A stretch of 64,000 nt of DNA from Aquanectria penicillioides (GCA_003415625.1 PYIU01000001.1:992001-1056000), one strand, 5' to 3'; positions 49,323 through 60,399 are shown, counted from the stretch's first letter. Program-made: numbers and translations. The notes: generated by a model not told the origin, from the letters alone.

Positions 49323-50080
49323 AAAAAAATTTGGTTGGTTTGGATAACCCCAAGTACGAAGTGAAAGATATTAGACATGAACTAAAAATAACCCTGGGTT
49401 TTAATATGGACCACTTGTATGTAATCCATTGACCAATTAGTGATTATGCTTTGATAATTCGCTGATGAAACTGGCCGAGTTGGTGTTTGAGCTATAGGGT
49501 AGTCAAATTGAGGACGCGGACTGGCATCAACTTCGTTGTCATGAGGGCCAGTAGGTAGCTTGTTTCTAAGAATATTTCTCAATGTAAATTGTTCCCTGAG
49601 AGAGGGTAGAATTCTCTGAGGAACACCCTGGCTGTTCAACCTGAGGACGATCAGAGGTGTCGTAATTGATTTTACAACCGTGCGTGCCTAATTAGACAGT
49701 GTGGCGTGCACTTGGAGCTAATATTATTGACAACGCGCACGAATGGAACGTGTTAGAAGAGGTTTGAATTAGCTGGGGAAATATCTTGAATCTGAAAATC
49801 GGTAGAGAGCCCAATTGCTGTAGGGTTCAAAGGCCCTTGGTGCTGGCCGGGCAATAAGCTGATTGTTCTGTGCGACTTTATCCCGAAAGGCATCTGCACG
49901 TTGTTGCCTGGACCTCTCGTGTGACTGTTGCCTCAGGCATGGGGCATCCCGACTTCCCCCATGCTTACGGCCGTGAATCTATTCCACTCTTTCGAAGCTG
50001 TGCAAACGGGCTGAATAAATAAATCACCATTATTTTAATTGAATAGTTCAGTTCCCATTTTCTGACCATTTATTGTCACA

Positions 50081-51223
50081 ATGGTGTGGAACCGCCGACG
50101 GTATCGCATCTCGGGCCACACGCGGTACAATGCCGAAGATGAGGTGCGAGTTCGGCTCGTTATCCGCGTCAATGGAAGGCAGTTCGGCATTTCTCTACAG
50201 AGTTCCAGCTTTGAAAATTCTCCGGCAAGACTGACAGAGCTCCAAGGTCACATAGAAGGCCTGCAGTCGTTGGATGGCGAGAGCGATGACGGCGACAGTG
50301 GCATCTCAGTTGAGGATGACGATATGCGCTCAGTGGATATGGATTTGATCACCAATTGCTTTGACTGGGCAGTGGGCCCGCTCATAGATAGCTTTGAGAG
50401 CCTGGCACCTCCACCAATGAATGATGCACCATTAACCTTGGGAGACATTTTTCATGAAGACTCGTTCGAGTGTTCACTGCTCGCCGTTGATGACGAGCTG
50501 GTCCCCGGGACCATTGAAAGGCGAGAAGGGAAAGGGCAGTCACTTGGGTTTCCCCATCCATTCGACGCCACCGAGTCTGAGGATGGAGGTGCTTTTCAGC
50601 CTCCTACGAACACTTTTTTCCCGATATTCCGACCGCGAGAAGTCAATGTCCTATATGAAGAGAACCACAGGGATGTAATTGTACAAAGTGGTATCGTTAC
50701 CAGCGTCAGGGTTCATGGCCAAGACCTCTCCTTCTGGCTCCTTCATGAGCCAAGAGAGAGGACATCCAGACGCGAGATTGAGACACAGGAAAAGATTGCC
50801 CGGGCAAACTTTGGCCCCGAGGTGCGCACATCGCGGCTTTACGGCATCGTCTTGGACGAGGCAAACTGTCCCCTTGGGCTGCTACACCGTCAAATCATGA
50901 GCAGTAGTATCTGGGGGAGCGAAGGGGGTTGCGGTGCTGTTCCTTTGTGGAAAAGGGTGCACTGGGACGAAGCAACCTCTGAGGCGGCTAGGGAACGATG
51001 GGGACGTCAGATTGACACCACCGTTAGGGCCTTGCATGAGGCTGGCATTGTCTGGGGACATGCCGAACAGTCTAACGTTTTCATTGACGAGGATGAAAAC
51101 GCTTGGATCGTCAACTTCCATAGCCGCGATTGGGCTGCAAACGAGGAATGGAACACGGTCGAGAATGATTTGAGAGGAGTCGAGAGGATCATGCAATTCC
51201 TGGACGACCCCGGGGCGGTTTGA
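50081..51223 (+). CDS. Fungal protein-kinase-fold protein lacking catalytic residues (pseudokinase-like)
   Basis: Single exon, 380 aa, good ATG context. The first half, up to about residue 170, is acidic and unrecognised apart from a resemblance to N-terminal regions of expanded fungal kinase-like families. The C-terminal third resembles a kinase C-lobe: LHEAGIVWGHAEQSNVFID (about residue 315), then AWIVNFHSRDWA, then TVENDLRGVERIMQFL. In active relatives the first motif has GDxKxxN and the second DFG; here catalytic Asp is His, Lys is Glu, and the metal-binding Asp of DFG is Asn. The W...TVEGDLxG-like tail is typical of a large family of filamentous-fungal kinase-like proteins. Phosphotransfer is unlikely. 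Role unknown; may be a decaying copy with an intact frame. Confidence 0.65.
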   Translation: MVWNRRRYRISGHTRYNAEDEVRVRLVIRVNGRQFGISLQSSSFENSPARLTELQGHIEGLQSLDGESDDGDSGISVEDDDMRSVDMDLITNCFDWAVGPLIDSFESLAPPPMNDAPLTLGDIFHEDSFECSLLAVDDELVPGTIERREGKGQSLGFPHPFDATESEDGGAFQPPTNTFFPIFRPREVNVLYEENHRDVIVQSGIVTSVRVHGQDLSFWLLHEPRERTSRREIETQEKIARANFGPEVRTSRLYGIVLDEANCPLGLLHRQIMSSSIWGSEGGCGAVPLWKRVHWDEATSEAARERWGRQIDTTVRALHEAGIVWGHAEQSNVFIDEDENAWIVNFHSRDWAANEEWNTVENDLRGVERIMQFLDDPGAV

Positions 51224-51902
51224 TGGGATTGTGCATTCTAGGTCTTGATGTGGAATACGACGAGCATAGGGTTGATAGTGCAGGGAATAGTCTGGTCTTC
51301 TTTCCGAAGTTGGATTCCATGGTTCCGAGCCATATACACGCTACCAGTTGTGTGTCAGGGTTTGTCAGCTCCTTGACTTGTCACCAGCCGCGCGCAGGGG
51401 CAAGTCATTTGTTGCCTCACAAAAGCCATAAGCTTACCCATGGTGTTCTTCAACTCAAAATACTTGGAGACGATGAGATACCCATGGCCTAAAACCAACC
51501 AATGATATTCTTTAGAAAGGAATGTACATTGCCGATCACGCTGTGCTAGCATAGAAGCTGAATGGGGATGCTACTATAAAAAATCGCACCCGGAGTCACC
51601 AAGCCGAATTGACGCAAAGCAACCTCCCAGCTGAAAATCAATCTCGTGTCGTCAACGCCCACACTGCCCAATCCATCACATGCTTTATTTAAAGCCCTTC
51701 AAGGAAATATTTTGAACTCCTTCTAACAAGAAATCAATAAGGCGAGACGCCGTCTACAGTTGAACGTCCAGCCAAGATCAGCTGCACCCTCAACAACCGT
51801 TGTTTCATCGTTGGCCACCCGCGAATTGAAGTTCGTGCGACCTACAATTAGGATTGCATAATAAATTGTTGCATTCGACCCCGCACATGTTCAACGCCCA
51901 CC
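51224..51902. other. 0.7 kb intergenic, nothing recognised
   Basis: Region between two plus-strand genes, with the promoter of the MDR oxidoreductase towards its right end. No ORF of note. Confidence 0.5.
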
Positions 51903-53232
51903 ATGATGAAGGCACTCGTCCTCACACCGTCGACCCACGACGTCTCGGTTCGCGATATTTCGCGGCCGACCCCAAGCGCCGGCGAGGTTCTCATCCGAGT
52001 TCGCGCCATTGCTCTCAACCCCGTTGACTCTCTCTACGTTTCTCACCCGATCGCGACTCAGGACCACCGTGTCATCGGGACTGATTTCGCGGGCGAGGTT
52101 GTTGGTGCCAGTGAGGACCTGGTCGGCTCGAGTGACCCGAGAATCAAGACTGGCGCTCGTGTGGCTGGGTTTTTGCAAGGAGGTATGCCTATGCTCTTCA
52201 CCCCATTAGTTTCCTGTCTAGATTCTTGTGTTCCAGACCTACCCGGCCTTCATGAACTAACACGGTGTGTTAGCTTGCTCTACCAATGATCGGCCCGGGG
52301 CGTTCGCAGAATACATTGTCGCTCCTTATGACTTGATCTGGAAAATCCCCGGGGGTCTTTCGTTCGAGGAAGCCTCTGCAGTGAGCATGTGCGGCCTCAC
52401 AGCGGCTCAGGGTGTTTATGCACGCCTGGGCCTCCCCAGTCCCTTTGCGTCGAGTTGGGAACTTCTCGCCGAGGAACAGGACCAGACTAAACCGATCAAT
52501 GTCCTCATCTACGGGTCCTCGACTTCGCTCGGCCTCTACGCCGCACAGCTCGTGCACCTGTCGGCCCGCACCTCGGGTCGCAAAATCCGGCTTATCGGTG
52601 CTGCCAGCGCTTCCAAGCACGAATTTCTCCGCCAGAACCCGTACTCGTATGACGTTCTTGTCGACTACCGAGACCAAGACTGGCCAGAGAAGGTGCGAGA
52701 GGCGACAGCTAGCGAAGGAGTGGACTATGCAGTCGACTGCATCTCCGAGGGCGCTACGGTTGAGAAAGTCCACAACACTTTGGGCGCTCAAGCGGGACTA
52801 GCAGTCTTCCGTGGTCCTGCTGGTGGTGGCTATGACCCGACGTCCCTGAGGGTAAAGCCAATTTACGGAGCCGTATGGGAAGGTCTTGGTGTAGAGATTG
52901 GATACAACGGTATGTCAACTGCAGTCTAGTAATGCCCGGTGGTGTCCAGAGTTGCTAAAATATACGACCTAGGCCAAATTATACCCGCAAGCTCAACTGC
53001 AAGGGACTTTGCCGTCAAGTTCTTTGCCTTCCTGGGCTCAGAAGCAGACAAGGGCAAGGTTATGCTTGAATCAAATCCCCTTCGCTTCATGCCAGGAGGG
53101 CTGGATCGCGTTGTCCCAGACGGTTTTACATTGCTAGGCGCAGATGGTGTCACAGCTAGGGCTGCCACCCATCGCGATGAAGAGTATATGAGGCCCATAA
53201 GTGCCGAAAAGATGGTGTATCTGTTGGAATAG
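51903..53232 (+). CDS. Medium-chain dehydrogenase/reductase (zinc-independent enoyl/quinone reductase-like)
   Basis: Three exons: 51903-52182, 52274-52909 and 52973-53232 (introns 91 and 63 bp); 1176 nt, 391 aa, frame closed. N-terminal GroES-like domain with AIALNPVDSLYV and GTDFAGEVVG, then GARVAGFLQG spliced to ACSTNDRPGAFAEYIV. The Rossmann domain has the variant nucleotide loop IYGSSTSLGLYAAQL, followed by DYAVDCISEG and, in exon 3, VPDGFTLLGADGVTARAATHR-like C-terminal sequence. No zinc-ligand pattern was seen. The layout matches trans-acting enoyl reductases and ToxD-like proteins common in fungal secondary metabolism, but the substrate cannot be told. No PKS lies nearby in the window. 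Confidence 0.85.
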
Positions 53233-54454
53233 GGGAGTTGTGGGGCTAATTGGCTATTATCATCATCGGATGATTGACCGCCGTGGGGGCAACGCCAGAC
53301 ACGGTTGCGGGGAGTGGTAGGCGCGGCTTCTTCAGTCGAATCACAGTCAGTTGCCGAAGCCGCCAAGATATTATACCGAGACGGCAACGCCATTATGCTT
53401 GGGAGCTTGCTGTCGTAGGCCTGGCACTGTTCTGCATTCCGGAGTATAATATCACAAACTCAATTGGTAGCGTACCGACTCTGGGAGATACTTGACGTAG
53501 ATTGGCCATCTCGTAAATTCAACCTCAAGTTCGGGAATCCCTTCCGAGTTGGTTCGAGCAGCCCATGTCTCGGTCCACTCCTCAATGAAACTCTGACCTT
53601 CGAGATTTCATCGCAGGACTTCCCTGCTTCGAGTGGTGGCGCGATTTTCTTTAGGGTTACCACGCGAATTTGGGGTAGACACCATGCAATCCACAGCACA
53701 TTTCCCCTGGTTCAAGGATTCTTGTTATTTTCCATCCTTCGGATCTATCAATTTTGAGGCCCATAGCGGGTCGGCTACCGCACCCGGGTCACAGCCACAC
53801 AGTCCCGACACCATTTCATTCGTGTTTCGCAAATAAAGAAACAGTCGATTTGGACACAAGATTTAAAGGAAGGAAAGAAAGAAAGAAAAAAAAAAGGCCA
53901 CGAATGTGGCATATTTGGTGCGACATTTCTCGCTTGCAACATATCCATCCCGTTTTACTTCATTCGGCATGTAATAAATGTCCATTTCAGGGAGTATATT
54001 AAAAGAAATCGCCCAAGATGTTAGTCTTTCCAAAAATGGCATGTTTAAAAACCATTATTAGTCTGGTTTACTCATGTAAAAGGCCATGCCTTAGGCTTCT
54101 TGGCCATTCTGAGCAATGCGTCGTGAATTGCGGTTCTGGGTTCGCCGCCCAAATTGAGTCTCACTTCTGAAAGGCTCGGGGGGATGTCACCGGGGCTCGT
54201 ATGTGGCTGCAACTGGTTTGGACAAAAGCAGTTGTCTGAATGGACAAGGATAGAGCGGACCGTGATCTTCGCTTCGCAAAAGCACTAACATAAAGGATTA
54301 CGCTTGAGGAGAATAGATATATTACTTTCAATGAAGCAAGGATAAACATCTTATCAATCAGCACTACGTCCATCACCAACCGCGCCAAGAAGCCTCAGAC
54401 CACTGCCAGTGACATGTTTAGCATGCGAGGATAGGTCTACTTTATCCAGCCTTT
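53233..54454. other. 1.2 kb AT-rich interval, no intact gene
   Basis: Short ORFs on both strands without family resemblance; an A-rich tract with GAAA units near 53870-53895. It may include decayed sequence belonging to the transporter pseudogene that follows. Confidence 0.45.
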
Positions 54455-55443
54455 CTGCAAGTGCAAGGATTTAAAGGTGGTTCCTGCAAGATCGAGGCTT
54501 TGACCCAGACATGGACCAAGCCATAGCTCATCGCATCTTATTTACTGCAGGCAACAAAGGAACCATGAAGAAAATTGGGACTAACTCTGACAACTGAAAC
54601 CTGGGATCTGGCTGATTTTCTTCACGGATTCTCTACAGCAACAAATGTCCTCCTCTCTGTTGCCTTATGTGGTCAGCAACTTTGGACTCCACGGCCTCAT
54701 GTCTACAACTGGCATTGTTTCCAGTCTCGTGGTCGGTGTCAGTAAACTGCCACTTGCTCGTATTCTGGATGATATTGGTCGTACCCAAGGCTTATGCATT
54801 ATGCTCTCTTTTGCCATTATTGGTAGCTTCCCCTTTCTACATTTTGTGGTAACGATGCCTAAGATTTAACCCTGCTATATCGTTGATCCCAATGGCTTCC
54901 TGCACCAACTTTGAAACCTATGTTGCAGCCCAAGTCTTCATTTGGACTGGCATGAATGGAATCGGCTATGTTCTCAGCATTTTCATGGCTGATACAACGA
55001 CCCTAAGGAACCGAATGATCATCTTCGGATTTTCAAACATGCCATATATCTCAAGTGCATTCACCGGCCCTACTGCAGCCGAGGCGTTCTTGGATGGAAG
55101 CAAGTGGCCTTAGGGTTATGGATCATTTTGCATCACCATCCCCACCGTGATTGCTCCCTTGATTGCAATCTTCACAATTCAAATGCGCCGCGCTGTGAAG
55201 CAAGGACTCTACATCAAGCAATAGTAGGCTGATGCTCTGGTGATCTACGACGACTAGACACAACCACTGTCGTATCCAACTGGCAGCCCAGAACGCGGCG
55301 CGATCATCAAAGCCTATGGCGAGACTCAGAAGGTGATGCTGATTGCTTCAGTGGCGGCTTTGTTTGGCCGTACTGGCTGGATCAGTTTGACAAAGAACCA
55401 CCGTTTGAGCGAGAGGGATCAAACTAAGGGCACGCTGTGCTAG
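54455..55443 (+). pseudogene. Siderophore-iron MFS transporter (SIT/Mir-type), internally deleted pseudogene
   Basis: Remnants run in order along the plus strand. First is an N-terminal piece (KIEALTQTWTKP, then stop). Then come WLIFFTDSLQQQ, SSSLLPYVVSNFGLHGLMS and VSKLPLARILDDIGR; next FETYVAAQVF, ADTTTLRNRMIIFGF, a stop in place of the expected Trp, and GYGSFCITIPTV. Finally there is a C-terminal piece, QPLSYPTGSPERGAI, AYGETQKVMLIAS and ERDQTKGTLC. This is the order of the fungal siderophore transporter family, which normally has about 14 membrane segments and some 600 residues. Roughly the central 300 residues are missing between 55224 and 55260. In-frame stops occur near 54528, 54867, 55113 and 55223. 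Splice sites between pieces look degraded. Not expected to be functional. Confidence 0.8.
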
Positions 55444-56208
55444 GCTAGTGCATTGGTGCGAGTGCTGGTGTTGGGACAAAGGGTGTTTGTTCGAGTTGAT
55501 ATGCGCCGCTTTTTAGCTATGAGAGGAAAAGCCAGAAAAGTTGAATGAATGCCATCTCTTCGGAGGGGCTGGATAGGAAACATACGATGACGATGCTTGT
55601 CGAGCTCATGTGGGGCTGCCCTGTGGCTGCCCCATACTTTGTTGTCTCGAAAGCATAGTCCCTATCCTAGTTCTAAGTGAAGACTAGTAGATGCGCACCT
55701 GTGACAAGTCTCGTCAGAGCTGTCCCATAAAAACCACTTGGCGACATGGGACAATTTTCCCCACAGATGACTCGATGCACACGTTCATCGCCAGTCGAAG
55801 CCCAATTTGGCTTTTGCCCGAGCATAGACCCAGCGGCTCCGAGGCCTGCTTTTGGACACGTCCTCGAGTTTCCCCGCCAATAGCATCCCCGCGCATCTAG
55901 AGGCTGCCGATCCCCCAGGTCGACGACCGCAACTCGGCTAGAAGCTAACCCGAAATCTCGTCATTGAGTGATTTGACTGTAACCGCACCAAAGGCATGTT
56001 GTAGAGCTGTTAGCTACTTGCCGGACATATGGATAGCAACCCTTCGGTGACCTATGCCACTTGTGGTGCTATACCGGTATAGCCGTGCTCCTATAAAGGC
56101 CGTTCTTCGCTGGAGATTATCATTCCAGAATAGGGTTCTTCTATCCTTCAAATCGAAATATTAGGGGATATATGCTGCCCTGACTCCTTGCAACGTTGAA
56201 AGCTCAGA
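55444..56208. other. 0.77 kb intergenic, nothing recognised
   Basis: Between the transporter remnant and the GH43-like gene. It contains the promoter of the latter and small ORFs only. Confidence 0.45.
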
Positions 56209-57307
56209 ATGCATCTTTTTTCACTTCTCACTGCGGCGATCTCAGCCTCAATAGTCGCCGGCAGCCCAGCGGCCCGCCCCACCTATGCCGGATACCTCAT
56301 CTCGACCTTCTCGGACGCCAATCCCCAAGTACAATGGCACCTTTCAAACGGCAACAGTGCATCAAGCTTCAGGTTTTTGAATAACGGAAGCTCTGTCCTT
56401 GCATCCACTGTTGGGACAGGGGGCGTGAGAGACATCTTCCTTGCTACCAACTCGGCGCGATCCAAGTACTACCTGATTGCGACTGGTAAGCCAATCCGTC
56501 GGAATGCTCTTAAGAAAAGAACCGTTCTTACGAATCCTAGACTTGGATATCAATGCCGATGGATTTTCATGGGACTGGGCTACAAGACAAGGCAGCCGAG
56601 GCATTGTAGTCTGGACTTCCTCTAACCTAGTCGACTGGTCTGAACCTTCACTGAGAATGTATGAAGATTAAGCCTGTCCATCCTGAAATATTTACTGACA
56701 ATTCAACTCAAGTGTCGAAGGTGATACCGCTGGGATGGTTTGGGCGCCATCTGCCGTCTGGGATAGTGACAAGAAACTGTTCTACGTCTTCTGGTCCTCG
56801 CGTCTATACGATACTACCGACACAGATCACTCTGGCACGGCGAATCTGGACCGTATTCGTTATGCTACAACAAAGGACTTTGTCACGTTCAGCGATCCAG
56901 CTGATTACGAGGCGCCTGAAGACACCCCGCTCATCGATCAAGAATTTCAGTATCTCGGAACACCAGGTGCCTTCACCCGTTTCCTAAAGAATGAAACTGT
57001 CCTCCAGGTATATCAAGAGACAACGACGGAGGGTCTCTTTGGAACCTGGACCCGAATTCCGGGATACGTGCGAGATCAAAGCCCTCTAGAAGGGCCTGCC
57101 TCATTCGCAGACAACCTGACACCTGGTCTGTATCATTTGCTTCTTGACGACTATACACAATACGTTCCCTTCCAGACCTCGGACATTCTTGATGGGGAAT
57201 GGGTCGCTTCCGATACTTCTGATTTCCCTACAGGTTTGAAGCACGGATCTGTGACACCATTGACTCGAAAGGAATACAACGCTATAGCTGCCCGATACCC
57301 AGCTTAG
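56209..57307 (+). CDS. Secreted GH43-like five-bladed beta-propeller glycosidase
   Basis: Three exons: 56209-56485, 56541-56658 and 56713-57307 (introns 55 and 54 bp); 990 nt, 329 aa, frame closed. The first 18 residues or so ([18 protein letters not shown]) form a signal peptide. The mature part shows propeller-blade signatures of GH43-like proteins: [29 protein letters not shown], then [59 protein letters not shown] and GPASFADNL. Family members hydrolyse arabinan, xylan or galactan side chains. The acidic catalytic triad could not be assigned with certainty, and short members of this type are often only GH43-like. The gene sits alone in the degenerate 53-62 kb region but looks intact. Confidence 0.8.
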
Positions 57308-57439
57308 GATCATGAATATCAGGATAGAGATGGTTGAGGTCAGAGTCTATGGTAGATGCTTCAGCGCTAGCTCCCACTTCGAATTCATTCTAAATACGCA
57401 ACCTCCGACTTAGCAGTTTCATAGTCTTATCAAGAAGCC

Positions 57440-59018
57440 CTAAAGATGAGAGCTAGCAGTTCGTACTTTTCTAGCATATGGGTGTCGGCCTTTAACCACA
57501 TGATGGTCAATATCGGCAGTGTTCACATAGTCTGGGTGGGCATCTCTCATCAAATCCGTCATCCCACAGAGGCGCATGGCCACTTCAATTTCATCCCTTA
57601 GAACTAGTTACGAACATTAGTATTCGGAATATTCAAGAAAAATCATGCCATTATATGAATTGTACTTACTGTTGGCTGCGTGCTCCACGCCGTCTTGGCC
57701 GTAATTGACTGAATAGAAAAAGGGTCTTCCTAGACCAACAGCGGAGGCCCCAAGGCAGATCGCCTTGACCACGTCGGATCCTCTCCTAAAACCGCCATCG
57801 ATCAAGACGGTCAAGCTTTGGAAAATTTCAGGACAGTTTCTATGCATCTCTAGCAGTAAAACAATCGATGGTGGAGCCGTGTCTGCTGCTCGGCCCCCAT
57901 GATTGCTAAGAACAATGCCCTGACACCCCATCTTTACTGCCAGCTTGGCGTCTTCCCAGCGTTGGATACCCTTGACCACGATTGGCAGGTCGGTGAGTCG
58001 ACGCATCCAGGCAATGTCATCCCAGTTCAACGTCGGATCAATGAATGATGCTGTTTGCCTTGCCAGCCCTGAACCTTTCTGATCTTTTCCCAAGCCGGTG
58101 GAAGTGTCGTTCTTGACCCTTTCATCGGCTTCTCGCTTGGAGACCACGGGCAGGTCAGCTGTGACAAAAATGGCCTTTACCTTACCTGTAGCCGTAACTC
58201 GTCGAATGAGGTCTTCCGACTTTGCACGGTCTTTATTCACATAGAGCTGGAGAAAAGCATGCCGAGGTGTAACTCCAAGAACTTCTTCATGTGGATATGA
58301 AGACGGGGTGGATATGCACTGAATAATTCCCGTTGCAGCTGCACCTTTCGCCAATGCAAGCTCTCCATCATCCCCAGCTGCCTTCACCGCGCCGGTTGGC
58401 GAAATGTATACCGGAAAATCCAAGTTGCATCCGAATATGTTGGTTGCCATACGAACATTGCCAACATTGCGCATGACAGCGGGGCGAAGCCATATCCTTT
58501 TCAAGAATGATGAATTGGCGTCTCGAGTTAAGTTGTCATTTGCTCCTCCGCTGATGTATGCCCATGCCTTCTTGGACAATGTTGAAGACGCGATATCTTC
58601 AAAGTCATACAGGTTGAGGATGTCGCTCAAGGGGGGTTTCGCAGGCCCTTCGTCAGGTGCCTCTGCACTTCTTTTTTGGGTAGCTGATTTCCAATGCCTG
58701 CTTGCATTTTCCGCATCAAAGGCCCCGAGGTGTCTTTTTTTATCCAAAGTTTTCTGGATTAGGGAAGAAGAATGAACTTGGTTGTATTCTTCCGAGGCAT
58801 CTCGCCCAGCATATTGGTAGATGACTTTTGAAGAGTCAGCAAACAAGGCCGAGTATGCAAGCATGGCCTTTCATGCCCGTTTTGAACTTACTACCAGATC
58901 CTCCAGGGTGATCTGGAGCAAATTCTGTCATATCATACACAATTCCATTGACAACAATCCAAATGTCGTCTGCCCTGTTATGCAAGACGATCTCTTCCTC
59001 GGAAATGATTTTGGACAT
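57440..59018 (-). CDS. Flavocytochrome b2-type alpha-hydroxy-acid (L-lactate) dehydrogenase
   Basis: Three exons: 58892-59018, 57670-58824 and 57440-57603 (introns 67 and 66 bp); 1446 nt, 481 aa. The N-terminal cytochrome b5 domain has DHPGG (heme ligand His37) and the second ligand at about His60 (EEYNQVHS). The FMN domain follows: NLYDFEDIASSTLSKKAWAY, VYISPTGAVKAAG, LQLYVNKDR, LPIVVKGIQRWEDA, LSNHGGRAAD (catalytic His and Arg) and VLIDGGFRRGSDVVKAICLGA. The C-terminal EIEVAMRLCGM ends in HPYARKVRTASSHL. These fit L-lactate:cytochrome c oxidoreductases. Unlike the mitochondrial enzyme there is no presequence: the b5 fold starts within ten residues of Met1, so a cytosolic location is likely. 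The usual GRQLD after the HGG motif is GRAAD, so the substrate may be another 2-hydroxy acid. Confidence 0.88.
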
Positions 59019-59374
59019 GGCGAATAGATAAACGTGTGGCGATGATCAATTGATGGCACCGAAAGGGGATTTAGTGCTGTACAGAATCTGTTCGCGAGTA
59101 GACGATGTAACGGTTCTTGGAGTGAATGAGATGATGTATGCGATGTGTAACGTTGGTGCGGCCATGGTGAATGGTGAGGGGGTAATCGGCTATGGCGAAC
59201 CGGCGATTCCTTCGGAATTGCGGTCAAGTTACCGATTGGCGGGTCGAACACGAGCCACGAACAGACATAGTTCAACATCCAACCATGTCCACGGGCTTTC
59301 CAATAATAAAACTCTTCTGGGCGAGCGATCCGAGCCATTTCAATACCTCTGTACAAACCTGTACCTGAAACGTT
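59019..59374. other. Short intergenic, nothing recognised
   Basis: Promoter side of the flavocytochrome gene. A minus-strand open frame through 59389 has no clear relatives. Confidence 0.4.
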
Positions 59375-59983
59375 ATGTTCAGTATCCATTCCACTCGGAA
59401 GATTGAAGAAGCCCAGACGTGGTCATTATTGGTCTTGCTTGATGACGGCCCAAGAGGTGCACATGGCCCAAACCACACTAGCAACATGGAAATAAACTAT
59501 TCAACATCACAGAAAAACATTGTTAAGATTCAGGCAAGAATGAATCGTATGCCTCTGGAGATTCGGGCTTGTTCAACATGGCTCGAACTTCTTTGTGACG
59601 GTCGCTCACCATTCAAGACAAAACTGTGGGGCGGCACCAACTCTCAAAATCATTGCCTGCCCAGAACAATCACGTATTGCCTTCCTCTACGGATGGAATT
59701 GAGGGGTATTTATATACCAAGTTTCGGCTCTTAATCAGCACACTTTATCCAAATCGGGAAGAAACCTCTTGCTGAGGAAGGTCATGGCGATTGGCGAGTT
59801 GCAATCTTAAACGCCGTCGGTCATGATGGCCAGTTTCTATTTTGTTTTCATTCAAATAAAGACCTGCCTGTCATAGCGGGACAGCCCGACGGCTCATCAT
59901 TTTACATAGGTTTAGTGATTGGGACATCGCCTCCGTGTCGATGGCAGCTCAACATCTCCATAGACATTCATCATACCCCTTAA
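59375..59983 (+). pseudogene. Unrecognised open frame broken by one stop
   Basis: One reading frame stays open for about 200 codons except for a TAA at 59732-59734. The part after the stop is protein-like (GHGDWRVAILNAVGHDG, DLPVIAGQPDGSSFYIGLV). I do not recognise the family. Given the broken aconitase-X remnant directly downstream, it is best treated as a decayed or unrelated fragment. Confidence 0.3.
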
Positions 59984-59988
59984 TCCCC

Positions 59989-60399
59989 ATGAGGTCAGAA
60001 ACCGTTGACCTTGTATCATTGGGGAATCCCCATTTCGCGCTTGAAGAGTTCCTACGGCTTGTGAAATTAATTGACGGTCGAACCAATCGCCCCGATGTTG
60101 AATTTATTGTCACCATGGGACGATATGTGTACCAAAAGGCTTGTGATGAAGGCTGCCTCGAAATGGTTGAGAAGTTTGGTGTCAAATTCATCACGGATAC
60201 GCGCTAGTGCATGGGGGAAGAACCGATCATTGTAGGCAAAGTACAAAATATCATTACAAACTCGGCAAAATATGCGCATTATGGACCGGGGGTCACCAAG
60301 AAAAAGTATCATTTTGGTAGCCTAGCTGATTGTGTTGAGGTAGCATGCACAGGATCACGAACGCTCGAGTACACTATCCCAACATGGTTATGCAAATAG
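59989..60399 (+). pseudogene. Aconitase X (AcnX, DUF521) C-terminal remnant
   Basis: A frame interrupted by TAG at 60205-60207 encodes TVDLVSLGNPHFALEEF, FIVTMGRYVYQKA and GVKFITDTR, then stop, then CMGEEPIIV, NSAKYAHYGPG and FGSLADCVEVACTG. This matches the catalytic C-terminal half of aconitase X enzymes, which act as dehydratases. Intact members read FITDTCWCM here: the first Cys is Arg and the Trp is the stop. The N-terminal half was not found upstream. Non-functional remnant. Confidence 0.75.

Larger units (their letters stand above)
48979..50080. other. 1.1 kb intergenic, no gene recognised
   Basis: AT-rich sequence between BADH and the pseudokinase-like gene. It holds a perfect TGACGTCA palindrome (49141-49148), a C17 run followed by A7 (49306-49329) and a possible 8-bp hairpin near 49938-49964. 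A minus-strand ORF at 49382-49639 has no family resemblance. Confidence 0.55.

Noticed and set aside
49938..49964. Possible 8-bp hairpin between BADH and the kinase-like gene
   Set aside because: Short stem with a 12-base loop, no T-run or RNA-gene context; expected by chance in this amount of sequence.
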